A DNA stretch of 64,000 nucleotides from Harmothoe impar (GCA_947462335.1 OX381707.1:84592610-84656609), one strand, 5' to 3'. Shown: positions 45,521-58,577, counted from the first letter of the stretch. Numbers and translations: made by a program. The notes: generated by a model not told the origin, from the sequence alone.

Positions 45521-46192
45521 GATAAATGAGTATGCTTAGTGCCAAACAAAAATAATAACTCTCTGATCTCCAAAACAGTTGCTGATATTGTTTCTCTTTC
45601 CAAAGCTAATCAGATACACCTGTGATAGATCACTACTTTGCAAATCTCAGAGATACAGTTGCCACAATACACAATATCTTATTGCTTTGGGGACTCAGAG
45701 GATGAAGAAGGAGGAGTGTCTTGTTAACTCTTTCCAGCCGGCTCTATGATAATGTAAACTCCCCAGAAAACAACAGATCAAGGCCCAAGACTCATAACTA
45801 TTAATATATCACAGGGTTATATTGAGGTTAATATGAGAATTGGTATTTGTGAAACATGTTTACAAATGACTGATTTGCAATCTGTATGGAATTTCCTTTG
45901 ATATTGTACCATAATAACAGGTCGTATCTGTCAAGATTTTTTTGAGGGTGCTCAGGATAATAGTATTTATAACCAAAAATGCCCTCCTCATAGTGAATTA
46001 ATGCACTAGCCATTATTTACCAGGTAGTGCATAATAGCCAGCAGGAAGGAGTTAATGCATCCCAACACATTTATGTCCTTATATTTTGGTTCCATCTATG
46101 TGATTAAATTACATCTCGTCATAAATAAGTGAAGATTTTCACTGTGATAACTTTGTTTTACAGTATGCCTCATATGGAAGATGTGGCACACA

Positions 46193-46695
46193 TGGTGCAA
46201 ACTGATGAATTATTCAAAATGGCTGCCATAAACATGATTTTAAATAGCATGATTGGATTCTCTGACCACAGAAATAAACTTTTAGAGCTTTTATTTGTAT
46301 CTCTTAGTTGATTAGAAGCAGAGATATGCACCTTTCAAGATTCTTAATTGAATTTCGGCACCCATCTTGAATATATTTCAAAATGGCTGCCATATACATG
46401 ACTTTAGATGGCATAATTGGATTCCCTGACCACAGAAACATACTTTTAGACCTTTCATTTGTATCTCTAAGTTGATTAGAAGCAGAGATATGCACTTTTA
46501 ATGATTTTTATTGAATTCTGGCGGCCATCTTGGATAAAATGCAAAATGGCTGCCATATACATGAATTTAGATGACATGATTGGATTCCCTGACCACAGAA
46601 ATGTACTTTTAGACCTTTTATTTGTGTCTCTAAGTAGATTAGAAGTTGAGATATGCACTTTTCAAGATTCTTATTGAATTGTGGCGGCCATCTTG
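46193..46695 (-). repeat. FB2 right arm, three ~163 bp units
   Basis: Inverted relative to the left arm; 'ggccatctt'-type unit starts fall at about 46360 (degenerate), 46520 and 46682. One more unit than the left arm, so arm repeat number changes independently. Confidence 0.75.
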
Positions 46696-46843
46696 AATAT
46701 CTCAATTTCCCCAAAGCCGTCACAAATACATCACGCAGGAAATGGTCACCCAGACCCCCTAGATGAAGAATCAGCAGAGAAAAAAACTATATCGAAGAAT
46801 TCTGGGTCAGGCCCCAAATCCTTGTTCCACCACCGGACTAATA

Positions 46844-49010
46844 GGAGAAAGAAAACACTTCACACTTCTGCAACCGGATAAGATCAGGTCAAATCATGAT
46901 GGCTGCCACTGGTGATTCCATCAGAGGAAATTACCCTCCCACAATGCATTAATACAGGAAGTCATTCCATGTGAAGATGAGGCTGTGGAAGTTGTCATCT
47001 GGCACTGAATGGCGCAGAGAGCGGGAGATTACTTACTGATTGTTGCCAACATTTTCAGCTATTGTGATTCTAATTCATGTCCTGTATACCAACTACAGAG
47101 GGAATGATGTGTATGTTGTAACAGAGCAACAAGAAAAGAATGAAATAGTGAAATGGAGGGGGGGCAGAAAGGAAAAAGGAGATGTACTTGCAAGAGTGGA
47201 AACAGGGAGAGAGAGAGTGAGAGACAGACAGATACTGAGAGAGAAACAAATGGAAAAACTAGTCTAATCAGATCATCTATTCATATCGGGTTCAACTTTT
47301 AAAGATGCAACTACAATTTCCGGGACTAAAAGTGAATATTGGCAAAGGCCTTCTAAAGTCTTCTGCCACTGATTTCCAATTGATTCCCATTTCTAAGATG
47401 CTTATCTCTGCTTTCCAGTCGGGGACACACTGAGGAGGGTTTGACATGGTTTGGTGTTACAGATGGAACAATGAAGCAGCCTACAGGTTGTTTTTTTGCA
47501 GCTCTTAAGATTTCACAGATGGCTGTCTGGAGAGTTGTGGGGACTGAGCATGCCCACTGCCATTGTCTGTGAGACATTGAAAAGGCTTTTTACTAAAAAG
47601 AATTTGATGGAAAAGTAACAGTATATATAGGTTAGTGACTTTCTTCAGAGGTGCATTTCCAGTATGGCTAATTGGTATCATGCCTTTGATGCCTTTGTGA
47701 CTGATTTGGCTTTGCTTGGATGAAAACATAAACCCTTTAGTGATTGGGGGTTCCACCACGGTCCTACCACCATGCTGCTACTGGACCCATGCCTAGACAT
47801 GATATTTGCGAAAAACAGAAAAAAGGAAAACTCAACAAAATAATATTATACAGACTGGCATAATTGTTTAAGTGATGGTCAGATTCTGCACTTTCAGATA
47901 ACTTAACTGCACCTAATACTGCCTAACTACAGTATTTGTGATGTAACTGTAGCCATCTATAGATATGTGTAGGATGTGGTGTACTAGCTTTTCTAAGAGA
48001 TGCTCCCTTCCACTACTCTGCACCCTACTCAGATGCACACACAGTAAACTGACACTGCCGCCCACCACCCAGCAGCAGTCATCATATTGCCACATCCAAA
48101 TATAGTGTGATGGCAGTCTGGGTGTTCCATCTCAGATCCTGTGTGAACCTTGCACTGCCATATGCTGATCAGAGGAAGGGCAGGCTCAGGTTCAAGTTCA
48201 TGTATGTGCCACTCACACTGACCCTATTCATTGCTTATAAATGACATTGTATTGCACCCTAAAGACCAAATTTGATATTGTACTAACATTTGGAAGGCAG
48301 TAAAAATATGGAAAGATTCGGACAATGTCTTAATAACCTAACACTACAGTAATGATACTTTAGCCATCTATGAGATTTGTAGAATTTAATGCACTAGCTT
48401 TTTGAAGAAACATTCCCTTCCCCTATTCTACACCCTACTCAGATGCACACACAGTAAGCTGACACTGCCGCCCACCACCAAGCAGCAGTCGTCATATTGC
48501 CACATTTAAATGATGGCCTGATGGCAGTCCCATATCAGGTTCTGTGTGAACCTTGTTCTGCCATCTGCTGGTTGATGCAGAAATAAGAAATAAGAAAGAA
48601 TGGGGTGACCTTGTCGGCTTCCATACAAAAGAGATGTATCTACTAGTCACCGTTTCATTAAATTAGGTTGCAGCATAATAATAAGTTGACTGACGAGCTT
48701 GAAGTTGATTCATGGGGGAAAGGGATAAGTTCAGATGGTCCTAAGGAAAACCATCATTGACAATATGTAGGTTGCCGCCTATTGTCAGTTGTGGCTTAGT
48801 ATAGCACAACTCACCCTCACCTGCCCTCTAGTGCATCATGAGCAAGTCTTAGATAACTAGAGGACTGGATCTGCTGCAGTAATATATTGATCCCTATAAA
48901 AATAATTATTATCATAATTAACATTGAGGAAAGGGTTCCATGGGTGGAACCTCCTGGATTGCTGGCACTATGTAGTTCTGGTGGCAAAAAATAAATGAGA
49001 ATGAACACCA
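46844..49010 (+). repeat. Duplicated blocks after FB2 (A', B' and tandem B'')
   Basis: 46885-47065 parallels 11035-11225, 47340-47580 parallels 26690-26930, and 47970-48205 parallels 28300-28530; a second, more diverged B copy follows 412 bp on (48385-48575). The site equivalent to the LTR-element insertion, near 47100-47140, is empty. No gene; the frame at 47040-47267 lies partly in low-complexity purine sequence. Confidence 0.65.
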
Positions 49011-52010
49011 TCAGCAGGCTGCTGTGGTTGTATTTAAGATGTCTGTGACAGCAGCTGGACATGATGGGTATGGTGATGCGCATTCAGGACCTGTATATAG
49101 ATCATAATTACTGCTTCAGATTGCTTCAAATTGAATTCAATCAATAGTCATCTACTCTTCACATTAAAATCCTAGATTACCTGCCTATGGTTCATATTGG
49201 GGGCCTTAAGTTTATTCTTTAACAAGAGCGTTTTTTCTGTCTCTTACAAAACAGGTGCCTGCACACAGCCTAAAATAGTTATCTCATTTCAAAGAAAATA
49301 AGATTATTAAACCTTTTTGAAATGAGATTATTTCTGTTATTTCTGGCTGTGCAGATTAGATCTAGTATCATTAGGCCAAATAAAAAAAAAAGGTTTGTTT
49401 CAGGTAACATGGGAAGAAACTCTAGGGTCGGTAGGTCGGATTTTTTTTTTTTTCACTTTTTTTTTTTTACGTCCCCTCTAAAATTGACCCCAAAAAAGTG
49501 TAAAAATGGGAGGATTTTTAAAAAAAATTTGTAAACCTAAAATTTACCCCAAAAGAAGTGTAAAAATATAAAAATTTCTTCAAAATTGCATACAAAAGCG
49601 TAGGGTCTGCCCTGTTTAGATAGGGTCGGTCGGGTGACCTGAAACAAACCTCTTTTTTTTTGGTCTTATATATGGCAACGAAACAGATTCCCTGACGAGA
49701 AATCACAGAAAAGGAAATGAGCAAGCACGGTTCAGTAACATATAGAGGAGTGAATGTGCCATGGACCAGAATTACCTGGAACTCATGCCATTGGGTGGCC
49801 TGATGACTTTCCTGCATGTTCTTGTCAGTCCTTGTCAGTTTGTGTCTTTCATCATTTTGGTCACATTAGTTGTGTGCAAACATGACTTGTTTGCGGATGG
49901 TTCGTCAGGAATACCCTCCCTTCTGCACCTCCCCACCTCCCAGTGACTAACAGCTCTTGCAGGCAACACCAGTCATTGCCAATCAGTCAGAAGCTTGGTT
50001 AATTCTAAGGGGAATTAGCCATTGCACAATGAGACAGGCTCCTGTGTCTACTTTCAGCATTCATCAAAATTCACAGAAGGTGACTTGACTCTAATATACC
50101 CTTATCCAACTATACATACAAGCCAGTAAGAAATCCCATCACCTGTGATTCTTGAGGAGAGCCTATCTGTATGACAGTAGGTGATGTGGCTGTAATGATA
50201 TGGGACATATTGTCTGATAATGCTTAACCGTTTTATATGCAATATTGCTCTTCATATTCGACTTTACCCCAAGAATAGGGAGCTCAGTTAGGCAGATATT
50301 AGTCCTAGGAACCATATGGTGAGTAGAACAGACTGAGTCTGTTTAACTCATGCAAGCTCTGCTGGGAGAGTGTGGTACACCTAGCCTCTGCATGTCAGAG
50401 TATCCCCCAATACTGGACACAACAGAGAACCAAGGACTGTTATAATTCGGGTGCAGGTAATGGTACTTAGGAACCTGGCTGTTGCTATAAATATTTAAAA
50501 CTGTTCTTGTTCCAGTCCATTGGGCAGTTAGCAGAAACCCTCATAAAACACCCTCTTTATTGATGAAAATACATGACAGGAATGTAATGACAAATACCAG
50601 AACAAAAATTGATCTATTGATAGCTTAATTATGCTATAAATGAATCTGTGCCTCGATATGACTCTGACTGTGGCTAGACTTTACACCCTTTTGATGTTCC
50701 CTATAAAAAAAGAAATCAGACCAAGTACATTGGTGTTTCTTCAAATGAGGAAGAATATGCATATATAGTTTAAGTTAGGTTGGGCCGAGAATGATAAAAA
50801 GAGATATTAAATTTTTTTTCTGTACATGTAACCAAACAGGCCTTGCAGTACAGCCACTCCAATGTCCCGATGCTGCAGAACTCAGCCCAGGAGAGGCCCC
50901 TCAAAGCTCACTGAAGGAGGACAATCAGATTTATTAGTCACACCACACTTTATGAAGTTAGTGAAGATGCGTTTCAGAGAAAACTCTCTTGGCATCCTCA
51001 AATGCTGTGCTATTTACCCGATTTATACAGCAATAGGGATGCCTATCCTACAAAACCTTAATACTGGCACACTTTATAATTTGAATTATAAATCTATCTT
51101 CCTTTTAGCCCAATTCATAGTGATGTTACTTTGCTATCGTAATGTACCTATCCCAAAACAAATACCACACTTAAACCATTAGGCTGACTCCTTATGTTAG
51201 TTCTTTGTTAAATTCAATCCAGTATCTAGTGCTATACACACTGCCCTTAGTGCAGCAAATGTGGCCTGGGGTCAGGCTAAGCTAAGGTTAATTCAGCTGT
51301 GTCAGGTTTAAAGCTATTCCCTCAGCCCTGTATGGCTCACCCAGGCCATGTGACACCCCATCGATTGAACTGACAACCAGATTACCCTCATCCTGCCTCA
51401 TGCCTTGACTATCTCCCATATATCACCTATGGCCCCGCACCTGTCTCTTAAGCAGCTTCTTGTACAAACCTCCTTTATATCATTACCTTAGGGTGTTATT
51501 ATGGGGTCCATCCCTAGGTGCCAGTCCTCCTTATTATTTAGCTTTGGCGAAAAATTACACATTACAAGACCCAAATTGAATCCACTTCTGAATCACCTTT
51601 TTTTCATGAAATTCTGCTTTGCAAGTCTCTGACATCAGTGATCCATGATATAAGCTGGAAATTCACCTCCATTGACTGCATCTGATCATAGGTCAGTACG
51701 TTGTAATATGTATATATAGAATAACTGCAATAAAGGTATAACAGATATGTTTTTGTAAGTCTAGTCACATGCCACTTATCCTGAAAGATTTCACAATGCC
51801 ACAAATAGTAACTTTCAAATCATGAAGTTTGTGTGCACTGAGACCAGCTGCAGCATGTACACCAACATGTGTGTGTAGCCGCACCATCATGATAGATGTT
51901 ATTCTCCTATATAGCCGTCTCTAATGTACAAACACTGTTGTGTGATGGGCAGACATATCCAGATGCCTTGTGACTCACTGCACAGGCTGTAGGATCTGGT
52001 GGCAAATCTG
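49011..52010 (+). repeat. Third copy of the C-D-E-F-G dispersed block
   Basis: Colinear with 34310-38100 (landmarks in that entry), with a small inverted-repeat element inserted between C and D at 49375-49664. The 106-codon frame at 50862-51182 covers block F and is not conserved in frame. Confidence 0.6.
49375..49664. mobile_element. Small T-rich MITE-like fold-back element
   Basis: 'ggccaaataaaaaaaaaagg' with 'tttgtttcaggt' is inverted at 49633-49664 ('gacctgaaacaaacct' then T-run and 'ggtc'). The middle has 'tagggtcggtaggtcgga' and T/A runs, with 'gggtcggtcggg' on the other side. About 290 bp; no coding capacity. It is absent from the equivalent spot near 34.55 kb. Confidence 0.6.
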
Positions 52011-55000
52011 AGGCTCTAAAACAGTGTATATTTTTAACAATATGTTGTTGAAGCAGCGTCAATGTATCCATGGAGGCACAGGTGTATTACACATTGAATT
52101 AACTTCATCACCAGGTTAAATATGTTTTGAAAGAAACAATAAAATGTGCACAAACAATTGAAGGGACAGTGGGGATAATTAAAAGAAAATATCCCCAAAA
52201 ATACCAGTGTCCTTCGGTCTGTGTCTAATTTGTTATTTCATCGAGCTGTTTTTCAGTATTGTCCTCAGTGGTTCCTTACAACTTAGGAGGATGATGAGTT
52301 AACTTTCATAAGTTTTGGAACCAATATCTACCAGCGCTTCTCAAAAAATTTCGATTGTGTAAGGTTCTACAATCTATATCCTAAAAATGTCCCTTGAAAG
52401 GTGCTCCATTCATACTTTGTTGAATGTAAACAATAACAAAAGGTTTTCTTGGTTTCAACAGAATTTCGTCCCCAATTTCAGCCTCCTTAATGTTGCTCTT
52501 TGACAAATACAAAACACCCTCTTCACACCGCAGATGTTATTAGGAAGATTAAACAAGATGGTAAGCAATTTGAGAACTCGCGAAAATGTTATCAACTTTA
52601 AGTACTGCATTTCTCTTTACAGTTTCATTGATTTCACTTTAAAAAGCAAAACCCCTTGTTTCTGATCTGTGGATCAATTGTCAGTTGATATCATAGTTGA
52701 AAGGATTATTAATCTCTTCGTTGCATCCTCACAGGAAAAGAAAATTCAAACACAATCCCATAATGTCAAATGTCTGACTCTTTAATTTGAAAGTGATGGT
52801 GATTATGGAAGGTGTGAGAATTACAGCACCATGAGATTACAGTAATATTGATTCAGATGGAAGAACGATAATAACTGTATTTTGTATCACTGTTTTGCTT
52901 AAAAGGGATGCTGATTTCTGCTTTCAATTAAAGCATGTGACTTTCTCATTAGGATTTCAAGCGGCAATTGGTGGGAAAGGAATGTGTCATTTTTTAGTAC
53001 ACAAAACAACATAGAAAGTACCAAAGGAAGAGGTTATAGTTTTACAGACATACAGTAGAAATAAAAAGTTAATGGGAGGAACATTTCAGGGTTACATCTT
53101 GGTATTCGTTTTAGATATCCTTCTTTGTCAGCACACTGTGTATGGTGAAGGTGGTTATGGCATTACTAATACCTTTACTCTGCTTCTCTGCCACCTGCAT
53201 ACTACCAGGCACTACACATTGAAGTGAATATAAAGAACAACTGTGACTGGAGTGTCCAAATAGGTAATTCTCAGGAAGAGAGCAGCACACATGATTTCAT
53301 GCACTAAGAAAAAAAAAGAGTATAATAATCCATCCACTGTCAGCTATTTACACAATTGATACTGAATCTAAAATAGGAGTTCAGGAGGCAATTTCCCCCC
53401 AAGGGCTGGCAGTATGGAAAATAGGGTAGGATGAGCAAACTGATGATGTATTGGGTGTCAACTGATATACCTGTCGCTGATAAGGGCTCAGGGAGCTTGT
53501 ACATCAGGGGTAATGAAGACATTTCTAGTCAGCACTGGACACTGCCCTGAGCTAATGCACACCCTCCCTGCCTCAGACCCGTCTACATCATGAGCTGCTC
53601 ACACATTGAGCTACTCCTTCACTAGGACCTCCTCCTTGAAAAAGCTGCACCCTGATATTCATTGAGCCACTCCCGACATTGAGGAATTCATCACATAGGT
53701 TAACCTTGGGTCCACAAGCGGTGACTGCCTCTAAACCTTTCGTCAGTTACTTTTCAAGATCAAGCTCTTCTTACCCTCTTTCATGCCACCAGAATCAGTT
53801 TACAGTCAGCTATGTCTCTTTCAGCCAATGGTTTTTTTGTAATCAGAGGTTTGAGTTACGCCAATGACAGAATCTAAATGATACTTCCATTGATGTCCTA
53901 TTTTCTTCTCTGTAACACTGCCTTAACCTTGGTATTAAACAGATCCCCCTCCCCCCAATAAGGAATTAGTACTAGTAAATTATTGAAACAATAGTATTCA
54001 TGCTATGCAGTCTTATAGGTGGGTAAACCAAATTGATGTAATTGTATGCACATAAAAACCTGCTATTAAACCTACTATTTCCTGTAGGTTCAGGTTTGAA
54101 CCTCCAATTCATCCCAGGAAGAGGCTTTCTCTGAATTGAATGTAAGTTATTATACTCAGGTGTAAGGTTGTGCCAAGACCTATTTGTACACAATAACTAA
54201 TTTCAACAGTTAAAATCTCTTTCCATGTAACATCGCAAGGTATCTTATTTTTACTTTAAAGTTAGTTTCATCCTTACATTTAAAAGCAGACAATGTTATT
54301 CAGAACTCCATCTTCCTATCAAAAAGAATCTTTTGTGGAAAAACTTTACCTTACAATGAAAAACAGGAAAGACACTGAATCACACAAATACAACAGTTTG
54401 GCATCATGGTCTGCAGTGAAAGAGGTAAACTTCTTTTCAAAGAACTGTTCCTGAAAAAATATGGAAGGAATTGATTCACACTCAATATTTCTGACCTTCC
54501 TCTGAGGCGTTTTAGTCTGTTTCTACCAGTTGCCAGACACAACACCAAGTTCTTTAGCTCTCCCGCTAAAAGCAATCAACACATTTCAAAATTCAAGTTT
54601 GAAGGGCGAAGGCCATTGTGTGATTGTCCCTCTGGTGTAAAATAACACCCAAGTATGTAATGAATCATCTTACACCACAGTTGGCTGAGAGAGCAAAAGA
54701 AATCTGATCCACTGAGCACACTCTCCTACTGTGGCTGTAAGTCAGATACAATATGTATGAGTAGCTGCATAAGCTTTGGACAACAGTCATTTTTCGTGGC
54801 TTACGCCCTGGACAATTACCCTGTCCTTGGCAAGTCACTTGTATCATATTTACCACACATTTTCTTGAACCTTGTCACCTAGGCTTTTGTAAAAAAAGAC
54901 ACTATGCCAGAAATCAGCTAAATCTGTTACCATCTTGCTTGAAAAAACATTTCCTTACCTTGCCAAGGAACATTGTTGTCACGGAGGACGTACAAAGAAA

Positions 55001-55818
55001 GAGCTTATGAAAAACTCAAAAAAAAACGATTTGCACATATTTGCAGTGAGATATCAATTGAAAAACCTACAAGCCCCTTTCGGCATGGTCGATGAATTCG
55101 GGTTGATACAAGACTGGGTGGGACAAGGAAAATGTTGTAATTCTCCAGTCTACAACCAGAAGGGTTTCCGATGAGGGACCTTACCCCTGAGTCTTGTACC
55201 TTTGACCCTGATACTGTTTGGAAGTTCCCTCAGCCTTCTCACAGCTAGTGCCCCCCCTCCCCATGAGAGATCCATATCAGCAGTCCCATTTCCCAAGCCC
55301 ACATCGACCCCCAACGAGCCTCCTGATTCTATAGCTGCAGTTAGGGCTCTTCAACACATCACTGCCATCTTGAAATCGCCACTGTTATTCCCAAAACACA
55401 GAGGCAGCACAATGAAACCTTTATGGCATCACTGCATGACTATTGCTATTTAAGCAAATATTGGACTGCTTAAAGTCACAATTTAAGCATATTTAGTGTT
55501 GGTAAATGCCACTTAATGCCGCTTAAACGTCATAATGACCTTTCCCTGATACAAACACAACTTTAAGTGAACTTAAAACAGCTTAAAGTGTGACTTTAAG
55601 TAATGCAAAGTATGTTTAATGCCAACATTCATGCAATGCATGTAGCAGACTGTTCACCTTCACTGCAGGTAACCTGGGAATAAGCATGGCATTGATTTGT
55701 ACTGCTAACCCAGCAGCTGCAGTTGTGATTAGAACCAATGAAAATGTCTACACAATATGGTTCTTACAATGAAAGGGAAAGCTCTGAATGGATATAATCA
55801 TGACCACAGTGGACCTGT
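52011..55818. other. Non-coding; blocks H' and I', rest unassigned
   Basis: 52740-52870 (H') and 53450-53580 (I') are described under the first copies. 53680-55180 has only short frames (54351-54575, 54665-54856, 54935-55174) without features. 55202-55453 has an 83-codon Pro-rich frame I cannot support. 55470-55630 contains several TTTAAG/CTTAAA motifs in both orientations, a probable small inverted repeat. Confidence 0.45.
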
Positions 55819-56454
55819 TATATCCTTAGCACAGCCATAGCGTATTGATGCGTGTAGTAAAAACGGCCCTCTAAACGCCAGTGTGTTCTGTCAGGGGACC
55901 CCCAGAACGTACAGATGTGGGGTGTAAAAAGGGCCCTCCAAATGCCAGTACTTTCTGTCATAGGACCCCCAGAACGTACTGATGTGGGGAGTAAAAAGGG
56001 GGCTCCAGATGCCAGGTTTCTCAGGGTTAGATGGCCCCAAACGCCAGAGATTTTAGCATATATTGCAGCTTTTAGCTCTCAATATATTTGCTTGCAAACA
56101 TAACCTAGGAATATAACAATTTAGCTTATCAAAATATCAGATATATTTTCATCATCTTTAGTAAAACGCAGGCTATAATATATAGATGAATATACAAATT
56201 AATTGGTGATGAAATCTGTTAATTAGCCAATTGTTACCACTAATTGGAAAACACATCATTTTCATGAACTTGTGACATTATGTTTAATTCAAAAATCAAA
56301 ATGGCTGGAGGGCTCATTGCATAGAAGAACACCTCAGGAACTATATTTAAGCTAGAATTAATTTATTGTGACCCAATTTAGGCAATTTAATTAGGTAAAT
56401 CCTCATTAAACGAAATACGTTTTAGCAGGACCTGGCTGTTCCTTGCTTAATTCA

Positions 56455-56695
56455 ATTGAGTCATCTGAAAACGTTTTGGAACGTTTTGGCAGAAGGTCTT
56501 TATAAGTTTCCCTATGCCAAAACGTACCAGAAAGTATTGAGAAAAAGATTTCTTTAGGGTAAAACGTTTTAGAACATTCTGGCAGGAGGTCTTTGTTAAC
56601 TCCCCTATACCAAAACGTACCAGAACGTATTGAGAAAAGGCTACCTTTAATATAAAACGTTTTGGAACGTTTTGGCAGGAGGTCTTTCTTGAGGA
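56455..56695 (+). repeat. ~92 bp tandem units with palindromic AAAACGTT core
   Basis: Three units of 'aaaacgttttggaacgtttt' type followed by 'ggcaggaggtcttt' and 'ccaaaacgtaccagaa'. The core is nearly self-complementary. Confidence 0.75.
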
Positions 56696-56699
56696 CAGG

Positions 56700-57340
56700 T
56701 CGGGGAGGGGACAGGGTAGCTTAGGAAATGGAGTGGGGAGATAGGATAATGGAGTAGGGAGGTCGGATAATGGAGTGGGGAGGTCGGATAATGGAGTGGG
56801 GAGGTCTGGGATTGGGGTGGGGAGATCGGATAATGGAGTGGGGAGGTCTGGGATTGGGGTGGGGAGGTCGGATAATGGTGTGGGGAGGTCTGGGATTGGG
56901 GTGGGGGGGGACGGAAAATGGAGTGGGGAGGTCTGGGATTGGGGTGGGGAGGACGGATAATGGAGTGGGGAGGTCTGGGATTGGGGTGGGGAGGTCGGAT
57001 AATGGAGTGGGGAGGTCGGATAATGGAGTGGGGAGGTCTGGGATTGGGGTGGGGAGGTCGGATAATGGAGTGGGGAGGTCGGATAATGGAGTGGGGAGGT
57101 CTGGGATTGGGGTGGGGAGGTCGGATAATGGAGTGGGGAGGTCTGGGATTGGGGTGGGGAGGACGGATAATGGAGTGGGGATGTCTGGGATTGGGGTGGG
57201 GAGGACGGATAATGGAGTGGGGAGGTCTGGGATTGGAGTGGGGAGGTCGGATAATGGAGTTGGGGAGGTCTGGGATTGGAGTGGGGAGGACGGATAATGG
57301 AGTGGGGAGGTCGGGGTATGGACAGGGACAAGGAGGGACA
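56700..57340 (+). repeat. G-rich minisatellite, 21 bp unit (42 bp higher-order)
   Basis: Units 'ataatggagtggggaggtcg' (plus one base) and 'tgggattggggtggggaggt' (plus one base) alternate about 30 times. The period is a multiple of three and the units lack stops in most frames, so frames up to 294 codons are open on the minus strand and up to 175 on the plus; all are low-complexity and unsupported as genes. Clustered GGGG runs suggest quadruplex potential. Confidence 0.9.
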
Positions 57341-57479
57341 TTGGACAACACCTAACTGTATATTACCTTAATAAAAATCTATTTAAAAAAAGAAAGAATG
57401 GGTACATTATTCATGTTGTGTCGGCGTAGCACTATGATAAGTTGTAAGATAGGTAACACAAGAGAGGTTTCTCCCCTTT

Positions 57480-57890
57480 GTGGACCTCCCCTGTCCGTAT
57501 CCCGACTTCCCCAGTCCCTCCCCTGACCTCTCCTGTCCCTTCTCCAACTTTTCCTGTCCCTTCCCCGACCACTCCTGGCCCTTCCCGACTTCTCCTGTCC
57601 ATTCCCCGACCTCTCCTGTCCATTCCCCTGTCCATACCCCGACCTCTCCTGTGCCTCCCCTGACCTCTTCTGTCCCTCCCCCGACCTCTCCTGTCCCTTC
57701 CCCGACCTCTCCTGTCCTTTCTCCAACTTTTCCTGTCACATCCCCGACCACTCCTGGCCCTTCGTGACTTCTCCTGTGGATTCCCCGACCTCTCCTGACC
57801 CCCCCCCAACCTCTCTTGTCCCTTCTCCGACCTCCCCTGTCCACTCCCCGACCCCCCCTGTCTCCCCCCCCCCCCCCCCAACATGCGGAC
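57480..57890 (-). repeat. C-rich minisatellite, inverted relative of the 21 bp array
   Basis: Units such as 'cctgtcccttccccgacctc' repeat with variable length; reverse-complemented they resemble the 58575-58700 units. A long C run ends it near 57880. Overlapping 115-150 codon minus frames (57379-57884) are repeat translations. Confidence 0.85.
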
Positions 57891-58192
57891 CTTATTTATA
57901 CCATCCCCAGCCTAATTCCGTATGTCTATACATATTATGAGGTCACAGAGGGATGTAGACTGTTTTTTGCAAAATTTCACAATTAAGCCAGGTGAGTGCC
58001 GTATGTCACATACGGAAATATGAAAAAATAGCTCAAACATACGGACACAACACGGCAATGGTTCAGAAATGGAAAAATCACTTTTTCAAAAAATCTCCGT
58101 ATGTATGGGTAATGGAGTTAGATAAGTCCTAAATGATAGTAATACAATTTGCATTATTTCTAACCATTTTGGGATAGAGATCAAGATGGATT

Positions 58193-58375
58193 ATTGACAG
58201 TCATGTCTTAAGTATGCTTGCACATTCAATTATACACATAAAAATAATATTGTTCAATATCAGTGATCCTTCTACTTCTAAACTGATGATTCTTGACAGT
58301 CATGTCTTAAGTATGCTTGCACATTCAATTATACACATAAAAATAATATTGTTCAATATCAGTGATTTTTGCAGT
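58193..58375 (+). repeat. ~99 bp direct duplication
   Basis: 'ttgacagtcatgtcttaagt' starts at about 58193 and again at about 58292, and both continue through 'atacacataaaaataatatt' and 'gttcaatatcagtgat' with almost no change. Confidence 0.85.
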
Positions 58376-58577
58376 GGTCCTATATTAAAAGTTATATGTT
58401 GGGGCGACATATGTATTACAAGGTTGGTCCGATGTCTAATTTCTAACCTTGGAATAATGTAAAAACATTTTGATGTTGGCCCAACATCGGGCCAACATGA
58501 AATCAATATCCCTTTATCAGAGCATGGGCCATTACTGGGCCAGCGGTCAAACCAGCGGTAGGCTTGAGAGGGTCCGC

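Larger units (their letters stand above)
43060..46839. mobile_element. FB2: 3.8 kb fold-back transposon with repeat-built ends and a decayed ORF
   Basis: Ends are inverted: AGTCCGGTGGTGGAACAAGG at 43061 and its complement ending at 46839, pairing on through 'gaattcttcgatatag' and 'ggaaattgagatattcaaga'. Each arm then holds ~163 bp direct repeats containing 'atggcagccattttg' and 'aagatggccgcc', two on the left (43206-43545) and three on the right (46193-46693). AATA flanks both sides (43056-43059, 46840-46843). The equivalent site in copy 1 (about 10727-10745) is unoccupied and matches when the element and one AATA are removed. The interior carries a broken ORF (next entry). Confidence 0.8.

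Noticed and set aside
46304..46881. Frames of 60-71 codons matching those at 43028-43424
   Set aside because: They are the same FB2 arm repeat read in both arms.
55202..55453. 83-codon Pro-rich plus frame
   Set aside because: No domain, no upstream context and no second copy to test frame conservation.
56447..57884. Long Pro-, Gly- or Arg-rich frames on both strands (up to 294 codons)
   Set aside because: All frames are open because of 21 bp periodicity; low-complexity repeats.
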